In this document: one piece after another, positions 11,633-21,384 of the stretch | Layout: each line of letters begins with the position of its first letter | Position numbering within the stretch: the stretch's first letter is position 1 | From: Diphasiastrum complanatum | Taxonomy: Eukaryota > Streptophyta > Lycopodiopsida > Lycopodiales > Lycopodiaceae | Reading direction: 5' to 3' | Assembly (NCBI GenBank): GCA_029204225.1 | Contig: CM055106.1 | Location: forward strand, 49,860,908 to 49,924,907 | Length of the DNA: 64,000 nucleotides | The notes under the pieces: generated by a model | What the model saw: the letters and a program-made list of their open reading frames with translations, nothing else | What the model was told of the DNA's origin: nothing | Databases searched by the model: none | Program-made: the position numbers and the translations under genes

Positions 11633-12476
11633 ATGTATTCCCAAGGGAAAGCCAGTCCTATCATGGACAAGCTTGATGGAGCCAATTACCATCTGTGGAA
11701 ATTTAAGATGAAAACTGTACTAATGGCTAAAGAATTGTATGATGTTGTTACAGGTGCAGAAGGAAAACCCGATGCAGACGACGCAGCAATCGCCAGATGG
11801 AAGCTGAAAGATGGAAAGGCTTTCGCGCTAATCATCCTCAACATCACGGATACCCGGATCGGCCATGTGTCCCGAGCTCAAATATCGAAAGAAGTCTGAG
11901 ACATCTTGAGCACACTATATGAAGTGCGAGATATAGCTTCCAAGCTACATCTCAGGAAGAAATTCTACTCCCCTCAAGATGACAAACGATGATTCTCTGC
12001 AGAATCACATTAATCAATTCAAGAACCTGCTAAGACAAATGGCCGCTGTTGGATTTGTCATTGACTATCAAGACGCAATGATGCAACTGCTTACAAGCTT
12101 GCCAAGCTCTTACGACAGTTGGGTGATGATCATCACGACTCATCTCGAGAGTCATTACTATGTTGTTGCAGAAAGACACGCGGAGGAACGAAGCCTCAAG
12201 TTCCTCAACTGATTCTCACGCCTTGTACACCAACAAGAGCACGACAAAGCAGAAGAAGAAGAAGAAAGGCCCGAAGCAATCAAAGCCAGACCAGAAACCA
12301 GCTCAGCACAAGGAACTGTTGAATCCGCAGACAAAGAAGAAGCTGTTCTGCAGATACTGCAAACGAAACAACCACGAAATACAAGACTTTCAAATACTTC
12401 AAGCGAAGAACAACAACAAGGGGCAGTCGAATCAAGTGGCAAATGCAGCTGTAGAAGCTCCACAGCTCCTTCGCTA
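11633..12476 (+). pseudogene. Copia gag (element C), three broken frames
   Basis: The first frame (11633-11899) starts MYSQGKASPIMDKLDGANYH and continues YHLWKFKMKTVLMAKELYDVV, the usual copia gag N-terminus. It ends at a premature TGA. A second frame (11979-12212) carries NHINQFKNLLRQM and LTSLPSSYDSW of the UBN2-type capsid. A third (12160-12476) is lysine-rich and holds the zinc knuckle at 12349-12390, whose last cysteine is replaced by phenylalanine (CRYCKRNNHEIQDF). Two frameshifts and the lost cysteine make it non-functional. Confidence 0.9.
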
Positions 12477-12480
12477 GAAG

Positions 12481-12960
12481 ATGACAAGTATTATATAACC
12501 TTTATTGATGAATTTTCCAAAAGGACCATGGTGTCTTTTATAAAGAAGAAATCAGAAGCCTTCAACTACTTCAGAATCTTCAAGGAGCGTGCAGAGACGG
12601 AGACTGGAAGGACGATCAAGGCCCTCAGGTCAGACAACAGTGAAAAATATATCTCTATCGAATTTAAGGAGTACTGCCAAGGCCAAGACATTGAGCAACA
12701 ATTCATCACTCCTTACAGTCCTCAGTGTAATGGCTTAGCCGACTCTGGTCGAATCTGCCCGATAATCAAAGTGCTATTGCCTTATCGGCCAACCCTATAT
12801 TTCACTCTAGGAGTAAGCACATCGAAATCAGATATCACTACATCAGAGACAAGGTTCTCAACAAGGAAGTAAGCTTAACGTACTGCAGAACGCAGGACAT
12901 GGTTGCAGACATATTCACAAAAGCACTCAGTGTTAATACACACAATAGATTTTGTGCATT
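12481..12960 (+). pseudogene. Integrase fragment joined to RNase H end (element C)
   Basis: From 12481 the frame reads YYITFIDEFSKRTMVSFIKKK, then KALRSDNSEKY (second catalytic aspartate kept) and FITPYSPQCNG. At about 12735-12760 it passes without spacer into the C-terminal end of RNase H in another frame: NQSAIALSANPIFHSRSKHI, then RDKVLNKEVSLTYC and MVADIFTKAL. The glutamate part of integrase, its C-terminus and the whole RT are absent. The join is a deletion, not a fusion gene, because the frame is not kept. Confidence 0.9.
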
Positions 12961-12995
12961 GCTTAGTCTGAAGATCAAGGCATTCACGGATCCAG

Positions 12996-13007
12996 ATTAA
13001 GAGGCAG
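12996..13007 (+). other. Polypurine tract of element C
   Basis: ATTAAGAGGCAG immediately precedes the TG of the 3' LTR. This is the expected place for plus-strand priming. Confidence 0.75.
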
Positions 13008-14028
13008 TGTTGGATTTATTTCCTCTAGTCACCTAAATCCCATTTTTAATCTGCCTCCATTCATGCTGCATATTTGCTCACGTTGTCGCGCAGTCTGCAT
13101 ATTAACATGCAAATTCTCACAGGCGATGAAAAGACGAAAAGCAAAGGCTGACGTCACACCCTCTTCACGCCCATGCAGCTGCGCTAACAGACTAGACAAC
13201 GACTGCAGCCACCCACGATCTCCTACAGACAACACATCCACCCTGTACTTTCTTCATCTGCACACCTATAACATTATGTATATGTATATTGAATACCATT
13301 AGCGTATTCATTAAGAAGAACATTAACAAGTGAAGAAGTTAGTGAGCGAGAGAGAACGAAGAAGAGAAGCTTATAAGAGATAGACAAAAGTAGATGCTCT
13401 GTGCATTGATTCTTTAATTTGTCAGCAATAAGGTTTCATTCCTTTACAGTTTGAATAAGCTTCGTAGGGTTCGTCCGCTATTGTCTTGTGCTCTACCGCA
13501 TTATTGACGTGTATACTTGATATACTTAATCTGATACAGTTCTTTACTCTGCGTTCAGATTTGTGTTAATATTGCTCTTTTATTATTCATTCTGTTTGAT
13601 CTTTCTAGTTGCTCTTTCTGGCAATCTGTTTTTAGCACGACTAATATTTAGTCTTTCGCAAATAATTCGCGACTGATTATCAGTCGAGCACTGTCTAACT
13701 CTTCGCGAATCATTCGCGACAATAATTTGTCTTGCTATTCGCGACAAATTATTCTTCTGGCGCTTCGTTTATTAATGTTTGGCTACGTAATCAAGAACGA
13801 CCGTGATTTCCATCACTAACGTTCTGTTCGTTCTGATAGGCGTAGTCATGCTTCCGGAGAGAGTCGCATAGCTCGTTCCGCTGCGCACGAACAATTTCTG
13901 TTCGAGTTCGTTTCTCGTTCGTGTTTCGTTTCTCGTTCGTGTTCGTCTTACCCCTCTGAGCTAACTTTTCGTTTCTAAAATATGACACCTTCCTCAACTC
14001 TCATTCAACTCCCCCTCTCTCTCCAACA
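13008..14028 (+). repeat. 3' LTR of copia element C
   Basis: Starts TGTTGGATTTATTTCC and ends CTCTCTCCAACA. It is collinear with the 5' LTR apart from small indels, which include a shorter TTCTCGTTCG-type stretch and an added TTCGC word. It is followed by the target duplication ATTGG at 14029-14033. Confidence 0.95.
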
Positions 14029-14033
14029 ATTGG
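14029..14033. repeat. Target site duplication ATTGG (right)
   Basis: Exact partner of 10437-10441, directly after the 3' LTR of element C. Confidence 0.95.
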
Positions 14034-15480
14034 AGCTTAATCACTATGAAAAAATTTCAATGAAATGTGCCTATCCCAAGGATCACACAAAATATAAAAA
14101 ATAACGCTAAATGGATAGGTACAAGAACTTTAATGTTGATGCAAAGTAGAATCAAGACAAAAAAACACAAGAAGCATTGATTTTTATTGATCACAATAAA
14201 ATGGAGTACAAAACCATCAATGGTCATGCGAATAGGGCACTTGAGACCTAGCTTTGAAATTTCCATGGCTCTCTTCACGAAGGGAGATGGAGGAGATACA
14301 TCACTGTCACTAAGAAAATGAGCCAAATTTTTTTCCAATGTCTACAATACGATATTAATAAACAAAACCAAGACATCTCTAATGATAAATTACAGCTAAT
14401 TAGTATCTTCGAGGAACCTAAAGAGGGGTCCACCTCCATATATTAAGATTAATGCATCCCTTTGGGCCCTAAAAACCATAGCAAGCATTCATCTTCTTAT
14501 TTGAACTACATTCACATGATTTCAACAAGATATTTATCATGATGGCATTCACATGAATTTCATGTAAGTGATTGTCGACTAGCTTTGCATCATAATCGTT
14601 CTACATGTCTAAATGAATTTTGCTTCTCACAGATATCTTCACATTTTTCATGCTATTTTTCATAATTAGAGACCCCTCGTGCTCATATTGAGCTTCATAT
14701 TCATCTTCTTTTTCCTGGACGAATTCTATTTGACGAGTTTCTTGCCCATTGGACACTGTTGTACATACACACTCTCATCTCCATTTTGGACATACGTAGT
14801 TGTCATGAGTGACAGGGGACATGTGGGATTATGTCATTGGTTGAGAGAAGGTTGATTATGTTCCATGGTAGAGGCTTGTAAACAAATTTAGATCTTGACT
14901 GTCTATCTCTCTCCTGCTACAACAAGTATCATTAATCCAACGGTGGGCTACATCTTGTAGCATTATTCGCCCCTCCCACGGCTCAGTCTGCTACACGCAG
15001 TAGCCCACCTCCAATTGAACGATACCTAGTACATAGGTCCTTTCCACCTCCTTTCAAGATGGTTACTTGAAACAATGTCGTGTCTATTTAAACAAAAAAT
15101 TATTTCTATATTCTTACGGTGAAGAAATGGTTCAAAACGTATCACATAATGACTGAAAGGCACCAAACATAGGTCACATGAAGAAAATTGATAGTGATCT
15201 CAACATTTAAAGAGGCACCAAGCAAAAAAAGCAGTTGGAAAATTGATACAAAATGAGGATGCTTTGTCTGGAAAACGCAAATTTGGATTATATATCGTCT
15301 TCATGTGATTCACCACAGTTTCCATCTACCGTAATCTAGCTGTTACATGATTTCGAACAACCCCTCCAGCAGATTGTTGGCAAAATAAATGGCATATTCA
15401 TCTATAGCAGAAGCTGGCGTTTTACCTTTTTGTTGCAATAAGCATGTCAGACATGCAAAAAAGTACAAGGACGGACCTGA
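14034..15480. other. Flank downstream of the U-box gene
   Basis: No convincing gene. Minus-strand frames exist at 14057-14338 (93 codons) and about 14620-14790, the latter rich in glutamate and glutamine, but I recognise neither. The part next to 15480 is likely the 3' untranslated region and downstream flank of the minus-strand gene ending at 15481. Confidence 0.4.
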
Positions 15481-16513
15481 TCATGATAACCGATAAATAT
15501 CATTTGGTTTGATCAAAGATCTTGTCTCAGGACTTTTGGGGACTTGTCTGCTTCCCAACCAATCAAATAAAGCGTGACCTCGATAAAGAAAAGCATGTTC
15601 TTTGCCATTTACATAGCTTCTCACAGCAGCTACATCCATGGTTATTGGTCCATCTGGGAACAATAAAGGTTCGAGCGTAATGCAGCAAACGGGCGAAGGA
15701 TAAACAGTGTTCTTTGAATCATGTGAATCAGAAATCTGCGTCAATGATTCACCATTTTTTAGGGCTGCAAGCACAGCTCTTCTTATATCAGGGGTCATTG
15801 CTGCAACATATATCTGCTGGATCAAAAACTGCTGCACAAGAGCCTCTGTGACATTTGCATCTGATTCTCTTTCCTGTTTCAGCTCAGATAACACAAAAGC
15901 TGACTCTAAATCCAAAGAAAGATGCGTGTCCGCAATGTTTTCACTCTGTTCACCAGATGCCAGACCAGCCAGAACATCTATTAGATAGCTTAAAAGAAGA
16001 AATGTTCCTTTGTCAGGAGATGCAAGAGCTATAATCCCCTTCAAAACCCCCTGATCAACTGTATGATGATCAAGGAAGTAATCCACAGCCCTTGAAATGG
16101 TCAACAAAAGCTGGCACCTCTGGCTTTCACACAACCTGGGGTTTACAATAACTATACCACGGAGTAGAACTTTTACCAAGACATCTATGCTCCATTGTCG
16201 GACAACTATGCACAAGGACTTAGAGAATGCCTTCACACCTTCAGTTACTATGGCTAGGCAGTACTTCCCAGAACAGTATTGAGGGGAATCCATGGATACA
16301 ATCATAAAATACATCTGCAAGTGCTTGTAAACCAAAGTTGACGATTGCTCTACAAGGTTATCGAAAGAAGAGGTAGCTACATCACAATAAACCTTGCACT
16401 GCTGTTGGAGATATCTCATGCCAATCAATTGTACAGCCATGGCCAAACGAAAGCACAACAATAGATGTTTTACACTGATTGAACAAAATTTCCCTGATAC
16501 GGTATTTGCTGCA
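15481..16513 (-). CDS. Last exon of a protein with C-terminal U-box/RING-like domain
   Basis: A minus-strand open frame of about 340 codons ends in a stop at 15481. It has no resemblance to transposon proteins and is helical and leucine-rich over the first two thirds. The last 70 residues contain SPVCCITLEPLLFPDGPITM, then HALFDWLGSRQVPKSPETR and LIKPNDIYRL. That spacing resembles a U-box (a RING-like fold without full metal ligands), which in known proteins recruits ubiquitin-conjugating enzymes. Upstream, the frame runs past the first ATG (16440) to a plausible splice acceptor at 16514 (pyrimidine-rich run ending in TAG), so this is probably a 3' exon. The upstream exons are not identified. 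The U-box assignment is by motif pattern only; the family is not recognised. Confidence 0.6.
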
Positions 16514-16965
16514 CTATTTACAAAAAAGAATCATGCTTGCTACAAGCCCTTAGGCTGTTCAGCTAAGAGCTTATTCATGGTTATAAAATTTTGTCGCAGC
16601 CAATATTTGTGATGGAAACAGACTTGCTATTCCACAGTCTGCAGTTGTTGTACAAGTATGCGGGAGTCTCAATCCCTGCAAAAGTGTTCCTTAGGTAAAC
16701 AAAGAGCTTAATATTCAGTTTGCCTTAAACACCAAGGCTACAACAAAAAATATTTTTCCATGTTGACTCTGTTTGTAGAAACAGAAAGCTCATAGGGACC
16801 TGCATCATGCCATATAAAGGCATACACGTCAAATTCCTTTTTCATTTGCTGGGTCTCCCCACTAGAACAAGCAAGCAGCAGAAAAAATGTAGTGATTATT
16901 CTACTGCTAAGTCGCGAAAGGTCTATTTCATCAGACGAAACTTTCCATCTCCAAAGGGAGAGATT
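16514..16965 (-). other. Probable intron and possible upstream exon of the U-box gene
   Basis: A minus-strand open frame at 16738-16965 reads EFDVYAFIWHDAGPYELSVS near its end and is cut at its 5' side by the copia insertion at 16971. It could be an upstream exon or untranslated sequence; I cannot place its splice sites. The rest looks like intron. Confidence 0.3.
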
Positions 16966-16970
16966 GTTAC
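16966..16970. repeat. Target site duplication GTTAC (left)
   Basis: GTTAC directly before the 5' LTR of element D, repeated at 20691-20695. Confidence 0.93.
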
Positions 16971-17283
16971 TGATAGAAACCATTACAGGCAGATTACAAT
17001 TCAGGGTGAAGCATAACGGCAATAGTTAGGAATAGTTAGTTAAAACCGTTTTCTTGTCATGTGAACCTGAAACGCTAAGTTAAGCCTTTCTTGGCAAGTA
17101 GATGTAGCGATGTGTATGTATAGGACCTATTTTTGAAAATGAAGCACGCGATCTTGAGAATGCTTTTTGGCTTTCTGTAACTTATGATCTTATCATTGCG
17201 AGCTCTGCGTGATCTTTCTCATTCTGTTCTTGCTAGCATACTTGTAAAGTAATCTATTGCAGGAACTCGATTGTTCTCTCAAA
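16971..17283 (+). repeat. 5' LTR of copia element D
   Basis: Begins TGATAGAAACCATTAC and ends TTCTCTCAAA. The 3' copy ends TTCTCTCACA, so the terminal CA has been lost here by one change. Other differences are at about 17018-17023 and one base at about 17211. Confidence 0.93.
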
Positions 17284-17285
17284 AT

Positions 17286-17303
17286 GGTTATGGGCCCACA
17301 CGC
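17286..17303 (+). other. Primer-binding site for half tRNA-iMet
   Basis: GGTTATGGGCCCAC is exactly complementary to the anticodon arm of plant initiator tRNA-Met. Allowing one missing base, the match continues through ACGC. Drosophila copia carries GGTTATGGGCCCAG at the same place and is primed by a 5' half of initiator tRNA-Met. The usual plant copia site TGGTATCAGAGC is absent here. Confidence 0.85.
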
Positions 17304-17443
17304 GTGGTAGATCCGGGATCTGTAGGACGTGTAAAGCGAAAATCATTCCGAGGACGATCGATTGTGCTGGAGGAGATCACACGTGGAGGTAGTCACGTTA
17401 AAGAGAAAGGCGATTTCGAAGGATCGGGAAGCGCCACTGGAAG

Positions 17444-20167
17444 ATGGCAGCAGACAGTGGATTCGACTTCAGAATGATAGAGTGGCTGGATGGCTCGAAT
17501 TACTCAGCATGGAGCTGGAAGTTGAAGATCATACTGAGAAAGAAGGGGCTGTGGGGAGTGATCGACGGAACTGAGGTTATCGAACTTGACGGAGAAGGGC
17601 GTACAAAGAGTGCAGCCCAGGCTGAAATCGTGAACCAGAAGGAGGCGAAAGCATACATGGTGCTCTGCATGGCGCTGGGAGACGCGGCTGTTTCGCAAGT
17701 TCGGGACACAGACAGCAAAGGGAGTATGGGAATTGCTAAAGAAGACGTACGAGGCGGCAGGCTTCTCAAGCATACTGACACTACACAGGCAGCTGAACGC
17801 ACTCAAGATGATGGAAGGCGACCTAATGTCACCTCACATTGACAAGATTAAGAGCATCTGGAGGCAGATGGAGGCAGCAGGCGCAATTCTGGACAAAAGG
17901 CAACTCGTGTACACACTAATCACAAGCTTGCCTGCGAGCTACGATCCTCTGGTCATGACTTTGGACGGATTCGAAGAAAGGTTGAATCTTGATTTTGTCA
18001 CGAGGAGGTTGCTGCAAGAAGAAGCCAGAAGGAAAGTGAACCCGCCTACAGACGAGATGGCTCTAATATCCAGTTTCAAGAAGGCGCAAATCAAGGAGGG
18101 AAAACAACACAATGCAAGGCAGGAAGGGAGCAAATCTTGGAGCGAGGGCAAGAAAGTGAAAAGCGAGAAGAGGTGCTTTTATTGTGACCAGATTGGACAC
18201 TTCATCCGTGATTGTCGGAAGAAAAAGGAGGATCAGAAGAAAGGGGAGACTTCGCGGGTAAATCTGGCTGAGGAAGAGGAAGCGGAAGAACTACCAAAAG
18301 TCTATGGACTGATGGTTCTGATCAAAGAACAGAGTGAGGACTCAAGTGGATCGTCTGATCACACGAGCAAAAGCGTGGTGAAACTGAGCGGAGAGGAACA
18401 GCAGGAGGCAGACTCGGTCGACAACTGCTGGTACATGGACTCCGGAGCGACCTCCCATATGACTTTTGAACGAAAGGGATTTATCACATATGAGCTGGTA
18501 ACCAGGAAGAGGGAGATCACGGTGGGGGACCGGAGCAAGGTGGATGTGGTGGGTATCGGATCAGTAGCTGTCTGGCTAGGAAAGGGGAGAGAGCTCATAA
18601 TTCAAGAGGTACTTCATGTGCCGAACCTGGCAAAGAACCTGATTTCGGTCGGATCACTCACAGACAAAGGGATGGAAGTTTCCTTCGAGAGACAGGGGTG
18701 CATGATTACGAATGAAGGGGAGGTGATTGCGATAGGATTCAGGATGGGGTCGAGTGGATTGTATCAACTACAAGGAGGGACTGTTGAGAGATCATCAGCC
18801 TACATAAGTCTGGAATCGAAATGCAAAAATAATCTATGGCACAGACGGATGGGCCATGTCGGAGGAAGGAGCCTGCAGAGGCTGGCCAAAGAAACTATGC
18901 TTGAAGATTACGACTACGATCTGAGGGAATGTGTAGAGAGGTGTGAAGCTTGTGTGTATGGCAAGCAACACAGACTCCCATCGTGTAAAATCTGTCGGAT
19001 CAAACGACTGACCTACTCGAGCTTGTGCATTCTAACCTATGTGGTCCGATGGATGTAGCATCCATCGGTGGCTCCAGGTACTTTGTATCCTTCATAGATG
19101 ATCATTCGAGGACCATCAGGGTCTGTCTGCTCAAAAACAAGAGTCAGACTTTCAAGAGCTTCAAAGCTTACAAGGCACTGGCAAAAAATCAGACCGAGAA
19201 GAAAATAAGAGTGCTAAGGTGCGATAATGGGGGTGAGTATCGCAGTAAGGATTTTGATTATTTCTGCAGCCTGAACGGGATCAAGAGAGAGTTCACCGTA
19301 CCCTACACACACCAACAAAACGGGGTGGCAGAACGGAAGAACCGCACCATCGTTGAAATGGTGAGGTGTATGCTGCATGAGAAGGATTTGGCCAAAGATT
19401 TATGGGGAGAAGCTGTGAGCACGGCCTGTCACATATTGAACCGGTGTCCTACCAAGGTGGTGAAGGGGAAGACTCCTTTCAAGTTATGGTACAAGAAGAG
19501 ACCCAGTGTGGGATTCTTGAGAGTATTTGGCTGTTTAGCATACGTCCACATCCCCAAGGAGAAAAGAAAGAAGCTTGATGCCAAAGGAGAGAGGTGCGTT
19601 TTTTGTAGGATATCCCGAAGGAGTGATGGGTTACAAATTCTACAACCCTGTCACCAAGAAATTCATAGTGGCAAGAGACGCCATCTTCAACGAGGATGAG
19701 AGCTATGAATCTGAAGGGAAACGGCCGAGGGAGCCAAGAGTATCGGCGCCAGGAGAGGATGTACCCATCATTGCAATTTCGGACAGCAGTGGAATGTCCG
19801 ATGAGAGGAGCCAGAGAACGAGCAGATCTGAGAGTATCGACCAAGAAAGATCAAGTGAGATTGAGGGAAGGACGGAAGAGGATCACGGGGCAAGTCTAGG
19901 AGACAGAGATGACCTCACAGGCGAAGAAACAACAAAGCAGGAACATGAATTGAGAAGGTCGACCAGGGTGAGAAGAGCTCCACAAAATATCTGGAACCAA
20001 CCAGCTACAAGGAGGCATGCATCAGTGAGGAGAAATTGCAATGGAAGATTGCAATGGATGAAGAAATGGAATGGATGCACAAAAATAAGGCATGGGTACT
20101 GACAGAGCTACCAAGCGGGAGGAAAGCAATAGGATGCAAGTGGGTGTATAAGCTCAAGCAAAAATGG
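17444..20167 (+). pseudogene. Copia gag-protease-integrase-RT start (element D)
   Basis: The ATG at 17444 opens gag (DFRMIEWLDGSNYSAWSWKL). A 1-base shift at about 17720 moves to the frame with LKKTYEAAGF and LITSLPASYDPLV. The zinc knuckle CX2CX4HX4C is intact (18174-18215). Protease has DSGA at 18438-18449. GAG-pre-integrase has LWHRRMGHVG. A shift near 18985 leads into integrase: HSNLCGP, RCDNGGEY and GVAERKNRT, all three catalytic residues kept. An extra T in a T run at about 19597 shifts into the C-terminal GYPEGVMGYKFYNP block, and a further shift near 20000 into RT start KAIGCKWVYKLKQKWG. There the sequence is cut by the deletion. The real gag-pol would be a single frame. Confidence 0.92.
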
Positions 20168-20363
20168 GGGCTTCCACAAGAGAAGCAAACATATTGAAAT
20201 GCAGTACCATTTTGTCAGAGATCTGGTACAGAAGAATGAAATAAGTTTGGAATATTGCCCTACCAAAGACATGATGGCAGACATGATGACCAAGGCTTTG
20301 AATAAAGATAGATTTGTAATGCTGAGAGATATGATAGGACTCAATATGTATGCTCCACCTTGA
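20168..20363 (+). pseudogene. C-terminal end of copia RNase H (element D)
   Basis: The frame starts HKRSKHIEMQYHFVRDLV and ends with DMMADMMTKALNKDRFVML and a TGA at 20361. It is the normal RNase H end of copia pol. The main part of RT and most of RNase H, roughly 1.3 kb in an intact element, are missing between the previous feature and this one. Confidence 0.92.
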
Positions 20364-20377
20364 ATTGAGTTGGGGAT
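20364..20377 (+). other. Polypurine tract of element D
   Basis: ATTGAGTTGGGGAT lies directly before the TG of the 3' LTR at 20378. Confidence 0.7.
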
Positions 20378-20690
20378 TGATAGAAACCATTACAGGCAGA
20401 TTACAATTCAGGGTGAAGCATAATGGCTGTAGTTAGGAATAGTTAGTTAAAACCGTTTTCTTGTCATGTGAACCTGAAACGCTAAGTTAAGCCTTTCTTG
20501 GCAAGTAGATGTAGCGATGTGTATGTATAGGACCTATTTTTGAAAATGAAGCACGCGATCTTGAGAATGCTTTTTGGCTTTCTGTAACTTATGATCTTAT
20601 CATTGCGAGCTCTGCGTAATCTTTCTCATTCTGTTCTTGCTAGCATACTTGTAAAGTAATCTATTGCAGGAACTCGATTGTTCTCTCACA
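20378..20690 (+). repeat. 3' LTR of copia element D
   Basis: TGATAGAAACC to TTCTCTCACA, 313 bp, five substitutions from the 5' LTR. It is followed by GTTAC (20691-20695), the right target duplication. Confidence 0.95.
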
Positions 20691-20695
20691 GTTAC
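20691..20695. repeat. Target site duplication GTTAC (right)
   Basis: Partner of 16966-16970. Confidence 0.93.
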
Positions 20696-21292
20696 TTCGA
20701 ATGATTGTAAGCAAAAGTCAGTCGAAATTACTAGGAACAATTAACGACATCCGGAAAGGCTTCACAAATAGCAGCTTTTGATAGACTTCAAAGCCCAAAG
20801 GGTCCAGGAGGAGCACAAACATTAGAAAAACTAGCAGATCTCAAAAAAAGGTTAACACGTGCTTAAAAGCAAATCATCACTTTTTCCATTGTTAATTCTC
20901 TACTTCAAGATGCATGTATACAGAAGTTTGTGTTAAAAACAATCTATAATACTGCAAAGGAATGAATCGTCAATATAAAATGATCTCCCAAGACTCGTTG
21001 CGAAAAAAGAAACAATCTTTACTACTGCAAAGGGATAAATCTGAATTCATACACTGCCAACATAAAATGATCTCGCAACACGCGCTGCTCAAGAAGGGAT
21101 TAAACAGCCTCCAAAAACCTAGTGCCGACAATTTCAAACTACGAAGATAATTACAAAGATTTTATATGTTGATTTTAAAAGGAGCAATTCAGATTGAACC
21201 AGGCAAGAAAATACGCAAATTCCTCTTATTCATGTCCGGGTAAAAGGTCGAAGATATGAACTTGGCAAGGAATCTAGAGGTAATCTGGCAAA

Positions 21293-21384
21293 CAGTGAGA
21301 GTAGCTAGAGCTCATACATGTGAAAACCCAAAAACTCATACAGTGAGAGTAGCTAGAGCTCATACATGTGAAAACCCAAAAACT
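21293..21384. repeat. 48-bp tandem duplication
   Basis: CAGTGAGAGTAGCTAGAGCT and the following sequence, 48 bases in all, are repeated exactly starting at 21341, with 44 of 44 bases identical before the copy ends. A recent local duplication. Confidence 0.95.

Larger units (their letters stand above)
10442..14028 (+). mobile_element. Ty1/copia element C: complete ends, large internal deletion
   Basis: This 3.6-kb element has two LTRs (1036 and 1021 bp, both TG...CA), an initiator-tRNA-Met primer site, a broken gag, an integrase fragment fused directly to the end of RNase H, a purine-rich tract and a perfect 5-bp target duplication. Protease, GAG-pre-integrase, the integrase C-terminus and all of RT are missing, so it is non-autonomous. 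The element at about 48.0-50.2 kb belongs to the same family (shared gag start and integrase). The LTRs differ by several substitutions and small indels, so insertion is not very recent. Confidence 0.95.
16971..20690 (+). mobile_element. Ty1/copia element D: young, internally deleted
   Basis: A 3.7-kb element with 313-bp LTRs that differ at only five positions (about 98.4 % identical), a target duplication GTTAC, gag, protease and integrase in broken frames, and only the first piece of RT joined to the last piece of RNase H. It lies close upstream of the minus-strand U-box exon, in opposite orientation, perhaps inside an intron. The primer site matches the anticodon half of initiator tRNA-Met rather than its 3' end. 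Four frameshifts in an otherwise fresh copy mean it must have been copied by proteins supplied in trans, or that it decayed after insertion. Confidence 0.95.

Noticed and set aside
14057-14338. 93-codon minus frame next to the U-box gene as a gene
   Set aside because: No motif, hydrophobic low-complexity stretch in AT-rich DNA, and no related copy; probably chance or untranslated sequence.
17939-18598. Minus-strand frames inside element D
   Set aside because: They are shadows of the plus-strand gag-pol, whose zinc knuckle and DSGA motifs define the true strand.
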